Of a stretch of DNA of 64,000 nt, positions 42,967 to 52,132 are shown one piece after another. Numbering within the stretch: the first letter of the stretch is position 1; each line of letters begins with the position of its first letter. The translations under genes and the position numbers were made by a program. The notes below the pieces were generated by a model. The model made no database searches. It was given only the letters and a program-made list of their open reading frames with translations, and was not told where the DNA came from. Source of the stretch: Treponema sp. (lineage in GTDB: Bacteria; Spirochaetota; Spirochaetia; Treponematales; Treponemataceae); contig JAIKYZ010000105.1 in assembly GCA_024682655.1 (NCBI GenBank), positions 19,650 to 83,649 on the forward strand. The letters are read 5' to 3'.

Positions 42967-43740
42967 TTACCAGTGGCCGCTTGCACCACCACCGCCAAAA
43001 TGTCCACCGCCCCCGTGGAAGCCTCCTCCAAAAGAAGAACCAGAACCAAATCCGCTGCCAAAGGAAGAATTATTTGACCTTCGGTAGTTACTTCCTCCTA
43101 TAAAGAATAGGGGACCAAAGAAAGATCTTCTTCCACTTCTTGAAATTATTATGATAAAGAGGAAAATCAGCCAGATAATCATAGATAAAATTCCATAGGC
43201 AACTTCGCTGCTTTCGTCCTTATCTTCTTCAACAGAATCTGTGATGAGTTCTGCATTGTCACTTGCTATACCCACCATATTTTTAATTCCTTTTTCAATT
43301 CCAGAAGAATAATCTCCGTCTTTGAATTCAGGAATTATTACATTTCGGATGATTAAACCACATTTTGCATCGGTTAATTTTCCTTCCAGTCCGTAACCAA
43401 CTTCTATTCTTACTAATCTTTCTTGCAGGGCAACCAGTAAAAGGGCCCCATCATCTTTATCTTTTCTACCAATCTGCCATTTTTCTGCCGCTTTGATACT
43501 AAAAGAAGTGATGTCATCTCCCTGAAGGCTTGGAATTGTAAGTACAACCATTTGAATCCCGGTAGAATCTTCCAGAGACTTGAGGTAATTTACGATTTCT
43601 TCTTCTGTATTTTGATTAATGATATTGGCATAATCGTTTACCCGTCCCTTTAAGGCTGGAACTTCAAGTGCCCAAAGGCCTGTAATATTTAATGTAAGAA
43701 GTGCTAATAAAAAGAATCTTTTAATTTTGTTTAGTACCAT
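42967..43740 (-). CDS. TPM-domain envelope protein with Gly-rich tail (YgcG type)
   Basis: A signal peptide (LALLTLNITGLWA) is followed by a TPM (repair/phosphatase-like) domain: LKGRVNDYANIINQNTEE, then VRIEVGYGLEGKLTDAKCGLIIRNVIIPEF. One membrane helix near residue 190 (GILSMIIWLIFLFIIIISR) and a Gly/Ser/His-rich end (GGGFHGGGGHFGGGG) follow. Members are extracytoplasmic proteins linked to membrane stress and photosystem repair in plants; the function in spirochaetes is unknown. It overlaps the preceding TPM gene by 10 bp and is the last of three. Confidence 0.88.
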   Translation of the reverse strand: MVLNKIKRFFLLALLTLNITGLWALEVPALKGRVNDYANIINQNTEEEIVNYLKSLEDSTGIQMVVLTIPSLQGDDITSFSIKAAEKWQIGRKDKDDGALLLVALQERLVRIEVGYGLEGKLTDAKCGLIIRNVIIPEFKDGDYSSGIEKGIKNMVGIASDNAELITDSVEEDKDESSEVAYGILSMIIWLIFLFIIIISRSGRRSFFGPLFFIGGSNYRRSNNSSFGSGFGSGSSFGGGFHGGGGHFGGGGASGHW

Positions 43741-44438
43741 TCTTCATCCTCCAGAATTACAAGTCCATCCGAAAGTTCATTTGGATTTTCTTCATGGGCA
43801 GGGAAATTTTCGGCAAGAAGTTGTCCGCATTTTTCAACCGCAATAGTAAAAGCTTCTTTTGTTTTACCGTTTTTAAGATTTTCTGCCATTTCATCAGCAA
43901 TAAGATTCCACATATCCTGACTGATTTTTTTATTTATGCCGGAATCTGCAACAATTCTTACCTGATGTTCCATATAGGAAACAAAAATCAAAATACCGGA
44001 ATGTTCTGCAGTGTCATAAACGCCACTTTCGGTAAAATAACGGAAGGCCCGGTGGGTAACACACTGACTTTGAATTCTTTTTGGAACAATTATTCTGTCT
44101 ATAGCAGGAATATTTGCAAGGTAAAAAGCAATTACAATAGCTGCAAAACAAGAAATTACAAAAAAGGCCGGAAGAATCCATACAGGTTCATTCTGCCAGT
44201 AGAGAACTTTGTAAAGATTGTGAATCTTCTCTGAAAAAGAAAGTAGAACTATAAGTACAATTGCCGCAAAAACATTAGAGGCCAATAATTCCCAGTAAGA
44301 ATAATGGGCACTTTCTGCAGTAACTGCCAGGGCAATTTCCCCGGTAGTTTTTTCTTCTTCCTTTGCAACAGATTCCTTGATATCCTCAAAATCTTTTTCT
44401 TTAAGATTTAGTCTTTTGATTAAAGTTTTATATTTCAA
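43731..44438 (-). CDS. TPM-domain membrane protein
   Basis: This 235-aa protein has two hydrophobic helices near residues 50-115 and a C-terminal TPM domain: RAFRYFTESGVYDTAEHSGILIFVSYMEHQVRIVADSGI and AEKCGQLLAENFPA-like helices. There is no signal peptide. The N-terminal part, with KEEEKTTGEIALAV, is also TPM-like, so the domain is interrupted by the two helices. It is cotranscribed with lemA upstream and the Gly-rich TPM gene downstream. The trio LemA + two TPM proteins recurs in many bacteria; the role is unknown. Confidence 0.85.
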   Translation of the reverse strand: MKYKTLIKRLNLKEKDFEDIKESVAKEEEKTTGEIALAVTAESAHYSYWELLASNVFAAIVLIVLLSFSEKIHNLYKVLYWQNEPVWILPAFFVISCFAAIVIAFYLANIPAIDRIIVPKRIQSQCVTHRAFRYFTESGVYDTAEHSGILIFVSYMEHQVRIVADSGINKKISQDMWNLIADEMAENLKNGKTKEAFTIAVEKCGQLLAENFPAHEENPNELSDGLVILEDEEWY

Positions 44439-44470
44439 TTAAGTCTCCAGATATAGATTTTTTACTGAAA

Positions 44471-45076
44471 TTAAAATTCAACTTTTGGGGCAGTTTGAGC
44501 TTGAGCAGAAGCAGTAAAGTAGGATTTTTTCTCAAAGCCACTCATGTTTGCAATAATGTTTGAAGGGAAGGCTCTTACAATTTTGTTGTAAACCTTGGCA
44601 CTTTCATTAAAACGCTGGCGGGCAACAGTAATTCTGTTTTCACTTCCTTCAAGCTGATCCTGCAGGGCAAGGAAATTTTCATTTGCCTTTAATTCAGGAT
44701 AATTTTCTGAAACAGCAAGTAAACGCTGGAGGCTTGATCCCAATTGATCTTGAACTTCCTGATATCTTGCAAAGGCTTCTGGATCATTTAAAATTTCATC
44801 ACTAAGGTTAATCTGACCACCGGCTTTTGAACGGGCTTCTGCAACCTGAGTAAATACATCACTTTCGTGGCTGGCTGCTGCTTTTACGGTAGAAACAAGA
44901 TTTGGAATTAAATCTAAACGTCTCTGATACTGATTTTGAACTTCTGCCCAGGCAGCTTCAAGGTTTTCATCAGCACTTACAAGAGAGTTATAAGTTTTCT
45001 TGTAGCAGGAAGCAATTGATAAAAGACAAACCAGAACAATGATTATTGCAATGGCCCATTTTGGAAATTTTTTCAT
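44471..45076 (-). CDS. LemA family protein
   Basis: This 201-aa protein has an N-terminal membrane anchor with a Cys at its end (IVLVCLLSIASC), so it may be a lipoprotein. A long helical domain with the LemA pattern NSLVSADENLEAAWAEVQNQYQRRLDLIPNLVSTVKA and YPELKANENFLALQDQLEGSENRI follows. The name comes from a Pseudomonas gene, but the family has no defined activity. SD GGAG precedes ATG 45076. It is first in the lemA-TPM-TPM operon. Confidence 0.92.
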   Translation of the reverse strand: MKKFPKWAIAIIIVLVCLLSIASCYKKTYNSLVSADENLEAAWAEVQNQYQRRLDLIPNLVSTVKAAASHESDVFTQVAEARSKAGGQINLSDEILNDPEAFARYQEVQDQLGSSLQRLLAVSENYPELKANENFLALQDQLEGSENRITVARQRFNESAKVYNKIVRAFPSNIIANMSGFEKKSYFTASAQAQTAPKVEF

Positions 45077-45166
45077 AGGGATTCTCCTCTCATTCTTTTT
45101 TTTAAATTTAAGTATTCAAAATATTAATGTCAATAAAATAATATAGTTTTATGTTTTTCTTAAACC

Positions 45167-45195
45167 TTGCCCGCCTTTCAAATTCATTATAAAAT
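45167..45195 (+). promoter_or_regulatory. Promoter of adk
   Basis: TTGCCC (-35, 4 of 6) and TAAAAT (-10) are separated by 17 bp, about 36 nt before the adk ATG. An AGGAGAA SD lies in the leader. Confidence 0.5.
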
Positions 45196-45231
45196 AAAAG
45201 TAGTTATATTATTTTTTTAGGAGAATTATTG

Positions 45232-45861
45232 ATGAATAATTTTATTTTCTTAGGACCTCCAGGAGCTGGAAAAGGTTCTTTAGCTGTTAAAGTTGCAGAA
45301 GACTACAAAATCCCACATATTTCTACAGGTGACATTTTCCGTGCTAATATTAAGGCTCAGACTCCACTTGGAGTTAAAGTAAAGGCAATTATTGATTCTG
45401 GTTCATTGGTTAGCGATGAACTTACTTTTGAACTTGTAAAAGACCGCCTTGCTCAGGATGACTGTAAAAATGGTTATATTCTTGATGGATTCCCACGTAC
45501 AATTCCACAGGCAGAAATGCTCGAAGGTCTTGTAGCAGATGTTAAAGTTGTAAACTTCGAAATCCAGGACGAAATTGTAATCAAACGTCTTTCTACTCGC
45601 CGTGTTTGTAAAGCCTGTGGTGCAAACTACAATGTTCTTACTCTTAAACCAAAGGTAGATGGTATTTGTGATAAATGTGGTGGTGAACTTTATCAGCGTG
45701 ATGATGATAAACAGGAATCAATTCTTCACAGAATGGATGTTTACCGCGAACAGACAGAACCTTTAATCAATTTCTATAAAGAAAAGGGAAAGATTACAGA
45801 TTTGGATGCTTCAATCGAAACTGATGTTTTGCTTGGAAAATTCAAAGAAATCTTTAAATAA
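45232..45861 (+). CDS. adk: Adenylate kinase
   Basis: It interconverts AMP, ADP and ATP. It has P-loop GPPGAGKGS, NMP-binding HISTGDIFR, GYILDGFPRT, and a long LID with four Zn-binding cysteines (CKACG ... CDKCGG). I chose ATG 45232 (209 aa) rather than the TTG one codon earlier because the AGGAGAA SD is then well spaced. It is a single gene between a promoter and a terminator. Confidence 0.97.
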   Translation: MNNFIFLGPPGAGKGSLAVKVAEDYKIPHISTGDIFRANIKAQTPLGVKVKAIIDSGSLVSDELTFELVKDRLAQDDCKNGYILDGFPRTIPQAEMLEGLVADVKVVNFEIQDEIVIKRLSTRRVCKACGANYNVLTLKPKVDGICDKCGGELYQRDDDKQESILHRMDVYREQTEPLINFYKEKGKITDLDASIETDVLLGKFKEIFK

Positions 45862-45882
45862 GCTTTTTTGAATTGATTTAAG

Positions 45883-45917
45883 GGCCCGCAGATTTTTATT
45901 ATTTGCGGGCTTTTTTT
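45883..45917 (+). terminator. adk terminator
   Basis: GCCCGCA pairs with TGCGGGC around an AT-rich loop, followed by seven T. Confidence 0.9.
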
Positions 45918-45927
45918 ATTTAACTTA

Positions 45928-46521
45928 CTAATCGTTAATTCCCAGCGATTTTATAATTTGACCCTGCAAATTGTAGAGACTAACAAGGCCCTTTTCGTAA
46001 ATTGCAAAGCCTGCTGGAGAATCTTCTTTTGGAAGACTGATAGAACCTGGATTACAGATTAAATTTCCTTCTTCATTTTTTTCCAGAAGTTGAACGTGAG
46101 TGTGGCCATAAAGAATAAGGCTTGGATTATTTACAATAATTTTTTTATTTGCAGATTCGCAGCCTTTTGGTAGCTTTCCATTTTTAAGTACCGGTGCGTA
46201 AATGTGGCCGTGACTTGCAAAAATACTTACACCCTGGTCAATTATCTGGAAGTAGTCGCCCATAAGCGGAAAATTCAAAACCATCTGGTCAACTTCAGCG
46301 TCGCAGTTACCCCGGCAGGCAATTATTTTATGAGCCAGGGAATTTAATTTTATGGCCAGCTCTTTAGGATTGTGGCCCTGGGGCAGGGGATTTCTTGGCC
46401 CGTGGTAAAGTAAATCTCCAAGCAATAAAAGTTTATCGCAGTTAAAAGAATCAAAAAAATCTATAATTTTTTCAAAAGCGGTCAAAGAACCGTGAATATC
46501 AGAACAAATTAAATATTTCAT
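45928..46521 (-). CDS. yfcE: YfcE-type metallophosphoesterase
   Basis: This calcineurin-like phosphodiesterase of 197 aa carries the two-metal motifs CSDIHG, LLGDLLYHGPRN, CRGNCD, FASHGH and YGHTHV, as in E. coli YfcE, which hydrolyses model phosphodiesters. The insertion PRNPLPQGHNP after the second motif is typical of that group. It is cytosolic. An AGGG precedes ATG 46521, but the -10-like TAAACT is also only 6 nt away. Its natural substrate is unknown. Confidence 0.92.
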   Translation of the reverse strand: MKYLICSDIHGSLTAFEKIIDFFDSFNCDKLLLLGDLLYHGPRNPLPQGHNPKELAIKLNSLAHKIIACRGNCDAEVDQMVLNFPLMGDYFQIIDQGVSIFASHGHIYAPVLKNGKLPKGCESANKKIIVNNPSLILYGHTHVQLLEKNEEGNLICNPGSISLPKEDSPAGFAIYEKGLVSLYNLQGQIIKSLGIND

Positions 46522-46574
46522 GGCCCTAGTTTAGCAGAGATAAAAAAATATAACTAGAAAGGCCGGACTTTTTC

Positions 46575-47531
46575 TTATTTCTGGCTGTAAATTTTTAATA
46601 ATTGGTTTACCCGGTTTAGATTTTTCTTTTTGTCTTTTACCCATTCCGGGGCGATTAAAGAATTTTTGGGAGGGTCTCCGGTTAACCTGTGAATTACCAT
46701 TTGGGAAGGCATAAGTTTAAGGGCTTCTTCTACAAGTTCAAAATATTTTTCCTGGCTTAGGGCTGGGAATTCTTTTTGTTTGTAGGGATTTTCTAAGCCG
46801 CTTCCTTTTAATATATATAGTACAGTGATTTTTATACCGTCACTTCCTGCCTGAATAACTCTTTTTACGCTTTTTAATATCTGAGCCTTGTCTTCAATAC
46901 CCCGGGGAAAATCAGGATTAGGAAGTCCAAAAATTAAATGGGTTACCACGTGGATTTTTTTTGATGCCTTGTGCAGGGCTTTTACAGCCTGGTCGTAAAC
47001 TGAAGTCTGGTAACAGCGGTTAAAATACAGGGCACTTTCATCATTTTCTGTTTGAAGACCAAGTTCTACCTGTATAAAAGTTTTTTCTGCAAGCTGGGCC
47101 AAAATCTCCAGCATTTCTTCATTAAGGCAATCGGGACGACTTCCCAGGGCAAGACCTACAATTCCCTCCTGGGACAGGGTTTCTTCCCACTTTGCTTTTA
47201 ATTCCCGGGGATTTCCATAAGTATTGGTAAAATTCTGAAAATAGGCTATGTATTTGCCCTCTTTTATTTCCACTTCTGGATTTTCTTCCAAAAGTCTTTT
47301 ATTTTTTCTGGAAAATTTAGAGTTTACAAGTTTTTTTGCAATTTGAATCTGCTCTGTAATCGAAAGATTTTTTTGAGGAGTAAAATCACCACTGCCCCTT
47401 GCTGAACAAAAACTGCAGCCTGCAAGCCCCTTACTTCCATCCCGGTTTGGACAAGTGCAGCCGGCATCTAAAGAGATTTTATAAACTTTCTGGCCAAATA
47501 AATTTTTGTAAAAATCGCTTACAGAAATCAA
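46575..47531 (-). CDS. yhcC: Radical SAM protein, TIGR01212/YhcC family
   Basis: This 318-aa radical SAM enzyme has the family's wide cysteine motif CTCPNRDGSKGLAGCSFCSARGSGDF, which binds the 4Fe-4S cluster. FQNFTNTYG and LGSRPDCLNEEMLEIL are conserved. The reaction is unproven in most species. It is the second gene of the tsaD-yhcC pair, 5 bp after tsaD; that link to tRNA modification is suggestive only. Confidence 0.9.
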   Translation of the reverse strand: MISVSDFYKNLFGQKVYKISLDAGCTCPNRDGSKGLAGCSFCSARGSGDFTPQKNLSITEQIQIAKKLVNSKFSRKNKRLLEENPEVEIKEGKYIAYFQNFTNTYGNPRELKAKWEETLSQEGIVGLALGSRPDCLNEEMLEILAQLAEKTFIQVELGLQTENDESALYFNRCYQTSVYDQAVKALHKASKKIHVVTHLIFGLPNPDFPRGIEDKAQILKSVKRVIQAGSDGIKITVLYILKGSGLENPYKQKEFPALSQEKYFELVEEALKLMPSQMVIHRLTGDPPKNSLIAPEWVKDKKKNLNRVNQLLKIYSQK

Positions 47532-47536
47532 TTTAT

Positions 47537-48562
47537 TTATCTTTTTACTTGAGAAAGACCTCTTTTGAATTGAGGAATTCTTGCACAGGTGATTGTATCC
47601 CAGCCGCTTCTGTCACCTCTTTGTAAGAAATGATAGGCAACTCCGGCAATCATTGCTCCATTATCGCCGCAAAGTTTTAATGGAGGGAAAATACAATTAA
47701 TATCTTTTCTTTCGGCTAACATTGCTCTAAGTCTGGAATTTGCTGCAACACCACCACCGCAAACTACGGTTTTCAGGCCAGTATCATCAACTGCTTTGAT
47801 TAATCTTGAAACCAAAGTTTTAATTGCTGTTTCCTGAAAGGCTGCACACATATTTTCTGTGGAATGTTCATAACCTTCCTGCCAGAACTGATCGCACTGG
47901 TGAATTACGGCAGTTTTAAGTCCGCTAAAAGAAACATCATATTTATGTTCAACTTCATCAAGTTTAGGAACTGGGAATCGGGCTGCTTTTGGATCGCCTT
48001 TTTTAGCAAGGTTATCAATTATAACTCCACCTGGATAACCCAAGCCGTAATACTTTGCTACCTTGTCAAAAGCTTCTCCAACAGAATCATCAACTGTGGT
48101 ACCCAATATTTCCAGGTCATCAAAATTATTTACTTTACAAATGATTGAATGTCCACCGCTAACTAAAAGCCCTAAAAATGGATATTGGACGTCAGTCTCT
48201 AACTGGGCTGCGTATAAATGTCCCAGCATATGATTAATTGCAATAAAAGGTTTATTTTTTGCCCAGGCCAGAGTTTTTCCAAAGGTAAAGCCAACCATCA
48301 AAGAGCCCATAAGTCCTGGTCTGTTAGTAGCCGCAATAGCATCAACCTCGTCTAAAGTCATATTTGCTTCGGCAAGGGCCTGTTTTACAACCGGTAAAAT
48401 CCATTCTACGTGTTTTCTAGAAGCAATTTCTGGAACAACCCCTTTATAAATCTGATGAAAAGGAATCTGAGTAGCAACAACATTACTTAAAATAGTTTTT
48501 CCATCTTCAACAATGGCACAGGCTGTTTCATCACAGCTTGATTCAATTCCTAAAACCTTCAT
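47537..48562 (-). CDS. tsaD: tRNA N6-adenosine threonylcarbamoyltransferase
   Basis: TsaD transfers the threonylcarbamoyl group to A37 of ANN-decoding tRNAs, with TsaB, TsaE and TsaC. It shows the ASKHA start MKVLGIESSCDETACAIVEDG, the Fe-binding HMLGHLYAA (HxxxH), VSGGHSII and CGGGVAANSRLR. The 341-aa length is standard. SD GAGG precedes ATG 48562. It is transcribed with the radical SAM gene. Confidence 0.97.
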   Translation of the reverse strand: MKVLGIESSCDETACAIVEDGKTILSNVVATQIPFHQIYKGVVPEIASRKHVEWILPVVKQALAEANMTLDEVDAIAATNRPGLMGSLMVGFTFGKTLAWAKNKPFIAINHMLGHLYAAQLETDVQYPFLGLLVSGGHSIICKVNNFDDLEILGTTVDDSVGEAFDKVAKYYGLGYPGGVIIDNLAKKGDPKAARFPVPKLDEVEHKYDVSFSGLKTAVIHQCDQFWQEGYEHSTENMCAAFQETAIKTLVSRLIKAVDDTGLKTVVCGGGVAANSRLRAMLAERKDINCIFPPLKLCGDNGAMIAGVAYHFLQRGDRSGWDTITCARIPQFKRGLSQVKR

Positions 48563-48605
48563 CTAAAAACCTCTATAATAAAGCAATTATTTTCTATTAA
48601 TTAAA

Positions 48606-49853
48606 TTAATTTTTTCTTGCCTTGCTTGTACTTACAAGACTGAAAGTATAACCTTTTTCCTTTAATTCAGGATAAACTTCTACAAGAATGGCAGGAAGAA
48701 AATCTCCGCTCCAAACATGCCCAATCATTATAACGCTTCCCTTTTTGTTGGCATAGTCCAGGCCTTTTTCCAATTCAGAAAGAACATTAGCTCTTGTTTT
48801 TACATTATCCAAAAAGATATTTCTTTCGTAGTAAGAATAACCTAATTCCCCGGCAACATAAGGAACCTGAGTGTCTTTGTTTGTTCGGCTGTCCAAAAAG
48901 TAAATGCCTTCCTGAGAAGCAACTCTAAGAATTACTTCCATTTTCTGGGCATCGGCGGTAATTGCAGAACCTTCGTGATTATTAAAACCTGCAACTGGGC
49001 CAATCTGATTTATATTTGTAAATAAAATACTTTTTATCTGATCTTCGTCCATATCAGGAGTAATTGCTCCAGGACCAGGATTTACATTTGAATTTATAGA
49101 TTGCATTGGCTGGTGTAAAATCAGTTCTTTTCCCGGAGTATTTCTTACTCTTTTTGCAGATTCTACGGAATAAGTAATCTGAGGTAAAACAGCAATAGTC
49201 ACTGGGAAAGGTAATTCCAGGAATTTTTCAAGATGATTAAGATTTTGTCCACCATCATCAAAAACAAAAATCAACTGGGCCGAAGCTACTGCCTTTGGAA
49301 AATTGTAATCTTTTTTTACAGGAGCGGCAGGTGCAGCGGGCTTTTTACTTTCCTCTTTTTTGCTTTCCCCGGCTTTTTCTTTTGAAGTCTCCACTTTTTT
49401 ATTGTTTTTTGCGGAATCTTGATTTTCTACAAGCTGGGGTGTTTTTACAACTTTTGGGCTTTCTGATTTTGGGGCCGGACTTTTTTCTAGATTTTTTTGC
49501 TTAGGACTTTCTTCTGCCTTTTTTACATTTTCACTTTTTGGGGCAGAACTTTTATTTTGCTTATTTTCCTGAGTTTTTCTTTCTTCTTTTGATTTATTTG
49601 ATTTTTCCTCAATTTTTGCAGAAGTATTATCTTTGATATCTTCAAATCTTTCTGTAATTGCAGTCAGGGCAGGGTCTTTACTTTCTGAATTTGCAATTGT
49701 AGTGATTAATAAAAATGTTATGCAGACTACAATTATTACTGCACAGAAGATAATAATCTTATAGGCAGGAATATGTACCTTTCCCTTTGAAAGTTTTACC
49801 TTTGAGGATTTTTTTGATTTTGTCTTTGAAGTTGATTTTTTTCTTTGAGCCAT
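48606..49853 (-). CDS. Divergent polysaccharide deacetylase (YibQ type) with low-complexity linker
   Basis: From ATG 49853 the protein has 415 aa: a basic Lys/Ser N-terminus, one membrane helix (IIIFCAVIIVVCITFLLITTI), a Lys/Glu/Ser/Pro-rich linker of about 120 residues, and a C-terminal divergent deacetylase domain (LIFVFDDGGQNLNHLEKFLELPFPVTIAVLP, NNHEGS, FFLDSRT-like YFLDSRTN, IMIGHVWSG). The linker would span the periplasm. The ORF-track start at 49961 runs into thrH and is rejected. YibQ-family domains keep the fold but differ at the metal site; peptidoglycan or glycan is the likely substrate. Confidence 0.85.
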   Translation of the reverse strand: MAQRKKSTSKTKSKKSSKVKLSKGKVHIPAYKIIIFCAVIIVVCITFLLITTIANSESKDPALTAITERFEDIKDNTSAKIEEKSNKSKEERKTQENKQNKSSAPKSENVKKAEESPKQKNLEKSPAPKSESPKVVKTPQLVENQDSAKNNKKVETSKEKAGESKKEESKKPAAPAAPVKKDYNFPKAVASAQLIFVFDDGGQNLNHLEKFLELPFPVTIAVLPQITYSVESAKRVRNTPGKELILHQPMQSINSNVNPGPGAITPDMDEDQIKSILFTNINQIGPVAGFNNHEGSAITADAQKMEVILRVASQEGIYFLDSRTNKDTQVPYVAGELGYSYYERNIFLDNVKTRANVLSELEKGLDYANKKGSVIMIGHVWSGDFLPAILVEVYPELKEKGYTFSLVSTSKARKN

Positions 49854-49890
49854 AATATTTTGTTTAGATTGAGTAATTTTAGTCTTTTCT

Positions 49891-49919
49891 TTGACATATT
49901 TCAATAAATAATCTATTCT
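49891..49919 (+). promoter_or_regulatory. Promoter of thrH
   Basis: A perfect -35 TTGACA and a -10-like TATTCT are 17 bp apart, about 35 nt before the thrH ATG. SD AGAGGAA follows. Confidence 0.6.
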
Positions 49920-49953
49920 TAACCAAAGTTGTAACTTAAACAGAGGAATTATT

Positions 49954-50559
49954 ATGTACATTACTTGTCTTGATCTTGAAGGTGTTTTGGTTCCAGAAAT
50001 CTGGATTGCTTTTGCTGATGCTGTTGGTATTCCAGAGTTACGAAGAACAACTCGTGATGAACCAAATTATGATAAATTGATGCAGTTTAGACTGGGAATC
50101 TTAAAAGAACGTGGTTTAGGTCTTAAAGAAATTCAGGATACAATTAAAAAAATTGATCCAATGCCAGGTGCTAAAGAATTCCTAGATGAATTAAGATCTT
50201 TCTGCCAGACAATTATCATTAGCGATACTTTTAGTCAGTTTGCCGCTCCTCTTATGGAAAAACTCGGCCAGCCAACAATTTTCTGTAACTCTCTTGAAGT
50301 TTCTCCTTCCGGTGAAATTACAGGTTATAAAATGCGCTGCGAAAAAAGCAAATTAACAACTGTAAAAGCTCTTCAATCAATTGGTTATGATACAATTGCT
50401 TCTGGAGATAGTTTTAATGATTTGGGAATGATTCAGGCTTCAAAAGCGGGTTTCCTTTTCCGTTCAACAGAACAGATTATTAAAGATTATCCACAGTATC
50501 CTGCCTTTACAGAATACAGTGAATTGTTAGAGGCAATTAAAAAAATAGTAAATTCTTAA
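49954..50559 (+). CDS. thrH: Phosphoserine phosphatase / homoserine phosphotransferase ThrH
   Basis: This haloacid-dehalogenase enzyme of 201 aa resembles Pseudomonas ThrH: CLDLEGVLVPEIWIAFAD (nucleophile Asp7, DxE in place of DxD), TTRDEPNYDKLMQFRLGIL, IISDTFSQF and SGDSFNDLGMI. ThrH dephosphorylates phosphoserine and can pass the phosphate to homoserine, feeding threonine synthesis. It is monocistronic, divergent from the YibQ-type gene. Confidence 0.93.
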   Translation: MYITCLDLEGVLVPEIWIAFADAVGIPELRRTTRDEPNYDKLMQFRLGILKERGLGLKEIQDTIKKIDPMPGAKEFLDELRSFCQTIIISDTFSQFAAPLMEKLGQPTIFCNSLEVSPSGEITGYKMRCEKSKLTTVKALQSIGYDTIASGDSFNDLGMIQASKAGFLFRSTEQIIKDYPQYPAFTEYSELLEAIKKIVNS

Positions 50560-50659
50560 TTTTTTTTCAGGATTTATTAATTAAATGGTCTATAATTTGC
50601 CATGTAATATGGTTTGATTTAGAATATTTATATCAATCACATTATAAGGAGGATATGAT

Positions 50660-51334
50660 ATGAAAAAGATAATTTTAGCAGCATTTTTAGCTCTTGGTAT
50701 GGTAAGTTCTTCATTTGCACTGAATTTTAGTATTGGTGCAAAAGGTCTTCTTGGTGCTAATGTTGGTACTTCTGTAGACGGTGCAATGGCTGATGTTACA
50801 GAAATTGTAGGAGATGCAGAATCTCGTGCTAATCTTTTGTATGGTGGTGGAGTTTATGTAGATGCTAGTTTATTTGGTCCTGTTGGATTACAGCTTGGTG
50901 CTAATATTGGACAGAACAAAGTAAGCGTTACAGATGACGATGGAAATGAAGTTTCTACTTATAAAGAGTTATTACTTGATGTACCCCTTATGATTTGGGC
51001 AGATTTTAAACTTGGTCCTATTGGTTTAGGTCTTGGTCTAGGTCCAAATCTTTCTTTCTCTTTGGGAACAGATTATACAATTGCAGGTGCGACAGAAGCT
51101 GTAAAAGCTCTTTTACCAGAAATCAGTGTAAACAAGGCTGTTTGGGGTATTACTGCTGGTGCAAATGCTAAAATCTACTTCAATAAACATTTAGCTTTAG
51201 TTGCAGGTGGCTCTTATACTCTTGATTTACAGAAAAAGGAAATCAATTTGTCTACACTTCAGTCAGGTTCACTTCTTGAATTTAAGAGAAGTGTACTTTA
51301 TGCAAACTTAGGACTTGAATTTAAACTTCTCTAA
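50660..51334 (+). CDS. Predicted outer-membrane beta-barrel protein
   Basis: A signal peptide (MKKIILAAFLALGMVSSSFA) is followed by about 200 residues of barrel-like strands rich in Gly (GLQLGANIGQNKVSV, LGPIGLGLGLGPNLSFSLG, HLALVAGGSYTLDLQ), ending NLGLEFKLL. The size fits 8-10 strands. A strong AAGGAGG SD precedes ATG 50660 and TATAAT lies at 50591-50596, which suggests high expression. It could be a porin-like or adhesion protein; the family cannot be fixed. It has its own terminator. Confidence 0.8.
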   Translation: MKKIILAAFLALGMVSSSFALNFSIGAKGLLGANVGTSVDGAMADVTEIVGDAESRANLLYGGGVYVDASLFGPVGLQLGANIGQNKVSVTDDDGNEVSTYKELLLDVPLMIWADFKLGPIGLGLGLGPNLSFSLGTDYTIAGATEAVKALLPEISVNKAVWGITAGANAKIYFNKHLALVAGGSYTLDLQKKEINLSTLQSGSLLEFKRSVLYANLGLEFKLL

Positions 51335-51360
51335 TTTCAAGTAAAGCTAAGTTAAATAGA

Positions 51361-51397
51361 AAAGGGAATCTTCCACTAGGAAAATTCCCTTTTTTTA
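51361..51397 (+). terminator. Terminator of the barrel gene
   Basis: AAGGGAAT pairs with ATTCCCTT around a 14-nt loop, followed by seven T. It may also serve purN on the other strand. Confidence 0.85.
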
Positions 51398-51410
51398 TGT
51401 TTTTTTGATT

Positions 51411-52034
51411 TTATTTACACAAAAGTAAAAGGCCTTCTACAATTGCCTTGTGTTCTTCCGGGGCAATTCTTTCATACAAAGTATCTGGATTATCTCCAGG
51501 CAAAACAGGAACTTTTTTCTGAATTAAAATCTTTCCGCCGTCGCACTGGCTGCTTACCAAATGAATTGTACAACCGCTTTCTTTTTCGCCGGCTGCTAAA
51601 ACTGCTTCGTGAACATGATGTCCCCACATTCCAACTCCACCAAATTTAGGCAAAAGGGCCGGGTGAAGATTTATAATCATATCCTTATAATCTTCTAGAA
51701 TCTGACCAGATAAAACTGTAAGCCAACCTGCCTGAACTATTGCCTTAGCCTCATATTCCTTACAGATTTTTAAAACGGCATCAGAAACTGCAAGTCTTTT
51801 TTCATCACGGCTTGCGGCCTGGGCTTTTTCTTTACCCATAATGCTGTAGGGGCTTGTAATAGCAGTAGGAATAGAGGCATTTTTTGCTCTTTCCAGGGCA
51901 TAAGCATCTTTGTGATCACTTATTACACAAACAATTTCATAGGGACAATCTTCATTTGCTTTTTGATAGTCAATTAAGGCCTGGAGGTTTGTTCCACCAC
52001 CACTAACCAGGACAATAGTTTTAAGTTTATTCAT
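51411..52034 (-). CDS. purN: Phosphoribosylglycinamide formyltransferase
   Basis: It transfers a formyl group from 10-formyl-THF to GAR, the third step of purine synthesis. Its 207 aa include VSGGGTNLQALID at the N-terminus, the formyl-transfer core NLHPALLPKFGGVGMWGHHVHEAVLAAGEKESGCTIHLVSSQCDGG (Asn/His/Asp triad), and VPVLPGDNPDTLYERI. It is a little shorter than some family members but complete. ATG 52034 has no SD; TATAAA lies 8 nt upstream. Confidence 0.95.
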   Translation of the reverse strand: MNKLKTIVLVSGGGTNLQALIDYQKANEDCPYEIVCVISDHKDAYALERAKNASIPTAITSPYSIMGKEKAQAASRDEKRLAVSDAVLKICKEYEAKAIVQAGWLTVLSGQILEDYKDMIINLHPALLPKFGGVGMWGHHVHEAVLAAGEKESGCTIHLVSSQCDGGKILIQKKVPVLPGDNPDTLYERIAPEEHKAIVEGLLLLCK

Positions 52035-52042
52035 AGGCTAAA

Positions 52043-52048
52043 TTTATA
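52043..52048 (-). promoter_or_regulatory. -10 box of purN, leaderless type
   Basis: TATAAA (5 of 6) ends 8 nt before the purN ATG; no SD lies between. Same geometry as at other SD-less genes here. Confidence 0.35.
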
Positions 52049-52132
52049 GAATGTAATAGCTAAAATCAAGACTAAGAGTGTAAAAAGTATTATATTAGTT
52101 TTAAGCAAAATTAATTTTTACAGGAGATATAA

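Noticed and set aside
49854-49961. Longer N-terminus for the YibQ-type protein
   Set aside because: The extra 36 codons run into the thrH coding sequence and promoter on the opposite strand; the ATG at 49853 gives the expected basic N-terminus and membrane helix.
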